A stretch of DNA of 42,442 bases from Desulfobacterales bacterium (GTDB lineage: Bacteria; Desulfobacterota; Desulfobacteria; Desulfobacterales; JAFDDL01). Shown here in pieces: positions 41,389 to 42,442 of this stretch (positions are counted from its first letter, which is position 1; each line of letters begins with the position of its first letter). The notes beneath the pieces are model-generated. The model was not told the origin of the DNA, did no database searches, and saw only the letters and a program-made list of their open reading frames with translations. The position numbers and the translations under genes were made by a program. The stretch is from positions 1-42,442 of the forward strand of contig JAVEYW010000025.1 in assembly GCA_034003325.1 (NCBI GenBank), written 5' to 3'.

Positions 41389-42135
41389 ATGGACATTCCA
41401 CGGATCTTCAACATCACCGAAAGTGCTCACCGCATCCATAACCCGTTCACACCCGAAAAGCTCGCCACTCTCGGCGCGGCGCTGCGTCTGGAAACGGGAA
41501 CCCGAGTGCTCGACCTCGGCTGCGGTTCGGGGGAGATGCTGTGCACCTGGGCACGCGATTACGGAGTCATCGGCACCGGCATCGACATGAGCCGGTTGTT
41601 CACCGAGCAAGCGAAACTCCGCGCTGCAGAACTCGGCGTCGCCGATCAAGTCAAGTTCATCCATGGCGATGCTGCGGGTTACGTCTCGGACGAAAAGGCC
41701 GGTGTGGCAGCTTGTGTCGGCGCCACGTGGATCGCTGGGGGAGTCGTCGGCACGATCGAGCTTCTGGCGCAGAGCCTCCGCCCCGGAGGGATCATCCTCA
41801 TCGGCGAGCCCTACTGGCGGCAGTTACCGCCGACGGAAGATGTCGCCAGGGGGTGTCTTGCCGGCGCAATCTCCGACCTTCTCCTGCTTCCAGAACTTCT
41901 CGCGTCTTTCGGCCACCTCGGCTACGACGTCGTGGAAATGGTTTTGGCAGACCAAGACAGCTGGGACAGATACGAGGCGGCCAAGTGGCTCACCATGCGC
42001 CGATGGCTTGAAGCCAATCCCGACGACGAGTTCGCGAAAGATGTTCGAGCCAAACTAACCTTGGAACCCGAGCGCTACGCCGCTTACACGCGTGAATACC
42101 TGGGCTGGGGCGTGTTCGCGCTGATGACGCGGTGA
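41389..42135 (+). CDS. Class I SAM-dependent methyltransferase
   Basis: A 248-aa cassette protein. Motif I is VLDLGCGSGEM (residues ~40-50), followed by GTGIDMSRLFTEQAK (acidic loop), VKFIHGDAAGY and LRPGGIILIGEPYWRQLPP. The C-terminal region (WDRYEAAKWLTMRRWLEANP, YAAYTREYLGWGVFALM) is typical of UbiE-like small-molecule methyltransferases. The substrate is unknown. It sits between two attC sites, so it is a complete cassette. Confidence 0.88.
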   Translation: MDIPRIFNITESAHRIHNPFTPEKLATLGAALRLETGTRVLDLGCGSGEMLCTWARDYGVIGTGIDMSRLFTEQAKLRAAELGVADQVKFIHGDAAGYVSDEKAGVAACVGATWIAGGVVGTIELLAQSLRPGGIILIGEPYWRQLPPTEDVARGCLAGAISDLLLLPELLASFGHLGYDVVEMVLADQDSWDRYEAAKWLTMRRWLEANPDDEFAKDVRAKLTLEPERYAAYTREYLGWGVFALMTR

Positions 42136-42181
42136 TGAGGGGATTGCCGGGCGACTCAGAAAGTGGGGAAAATCCAATCAT

Positions 42182-42293
42182 GCCTAACCAGCAAAATGCA
42201 GCGGACCCGTCAGTCCGTGGGCAGTCGAAAGACAGTGGCGAAAATAGCGAGTCCGTGCAGTCTCAGGCGGTCCGCTGATTTTGGTCGTTGGAC
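42182..42293 (+). repeat. attC integron recombination site
   Basis: R'' core GCCTAAC (42182-42188) and R' core GTTGGAC (42287-42293) are both perfect. CAAAAT-G-CAGCGGACC pairs with GGTCCGCTGATTTTG, leaving a single extrahelical G. It closes the methyltransferase cassette. No gene is seen in the remaining 150 bp of the window. Confidence 0.85.
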
Positions 42294-42442
42294 CGGTCAA
42301 AACCACTGCCGTAGACTCAATGCCGTTTCCTTAACAATTTGTTTTGTATTCATAGAAAAATCGATGTTGTTTGACCCTGTGTCGCCTTGGAAATTTTCTG
42401 TTGGGTCTCACGGATTCTGTCGTCTGAATGAATATGGTTCTT

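Overview
The window looks like chromosome from a Desulfobacterota bacterium, probably a sulfate-reducer relative. This is inferred from gene content, not from a search: a tRNA-Sec 3' end, a 4Fe-4S/DUF3786 protein, a PEP-CTERM protein, a long KamA-family enzyme, and many mobile-element remnants and toxin-antitoxin pairs.

1-11.33 kb is the right part of an integrated, phage-like element. It holds IS21-like terminal repeats, two hicAB modules on the minus strand, a promoter, a tRNA-Thr(UGU)-like gene and then about 400 nt of gene-free, hairpin-dense sequence that I read as a candidate large structured RNA. Next comes a recombination module: small ORFs, a possible annealing protein, SbcD/Mre11-like and SbcC/Rad50-like subunits, a Cys-rich protein, an SF2 helicase and a small ORF. 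A tyrosine recombinase and an HNH endonuclease close the element, and a 31-bp duplicate of the selC 3' end marks the attachment site. No virion genes are visible.

11.45-22 kb is chromosomal metabolism. A divergent glutamine-synthetase-like gene lies 88 bp upstream of a KamA-family radical-SAM aminomutase. The aminomutase carries the Lys/Asn pair expected of glutamate 2,3-aminomutase rather than the Asp/Asp pair of lysine 2,3-aminomutase. Together they could make beta-glutamate and beta-glutamine, which are compatible solutes. A bifunctional PutA (proline to glutamate) is convergent. An S4-domain protein, RlmN and a membrane protein follow on the minus strand.

22-34.2 kb is accessory and decaying DNA: a type I-C CRISPR relic (one repeat, leader-like sequence, frameshifted cas1), several pseudogenes, a DNA-repair-like cluster (Uri-type GIY-YIG nuclease, SRAP/YedK, an unknown protein), a DUF3786 protein, a PEP-CTERM protein, a double-TM2 protein, a PnuC-like protein with a new 48-aa neighbour, a dinJ/yafQ module and recombinase fragments.

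34.3-37.5 kb encodes a Kef/CPA2 antiporter with RCK domains and a tandem universal stress protein.

37.5-42.44 kb is a plus-strand array of small genes punctuated by attC-like sites, several with the diagnostic extrahelical base. No integron integrase is in view, so it resembles a CALIN. Its cassettes include an unknown gene with an internal TAG, a secreted protein with a one-base frameshift, a DUF218 protein, a SugE/Gdx-type SMR exporter, a DUF2784 protein, an isochorismatase/PIN-like chimera and a methyltransferase.
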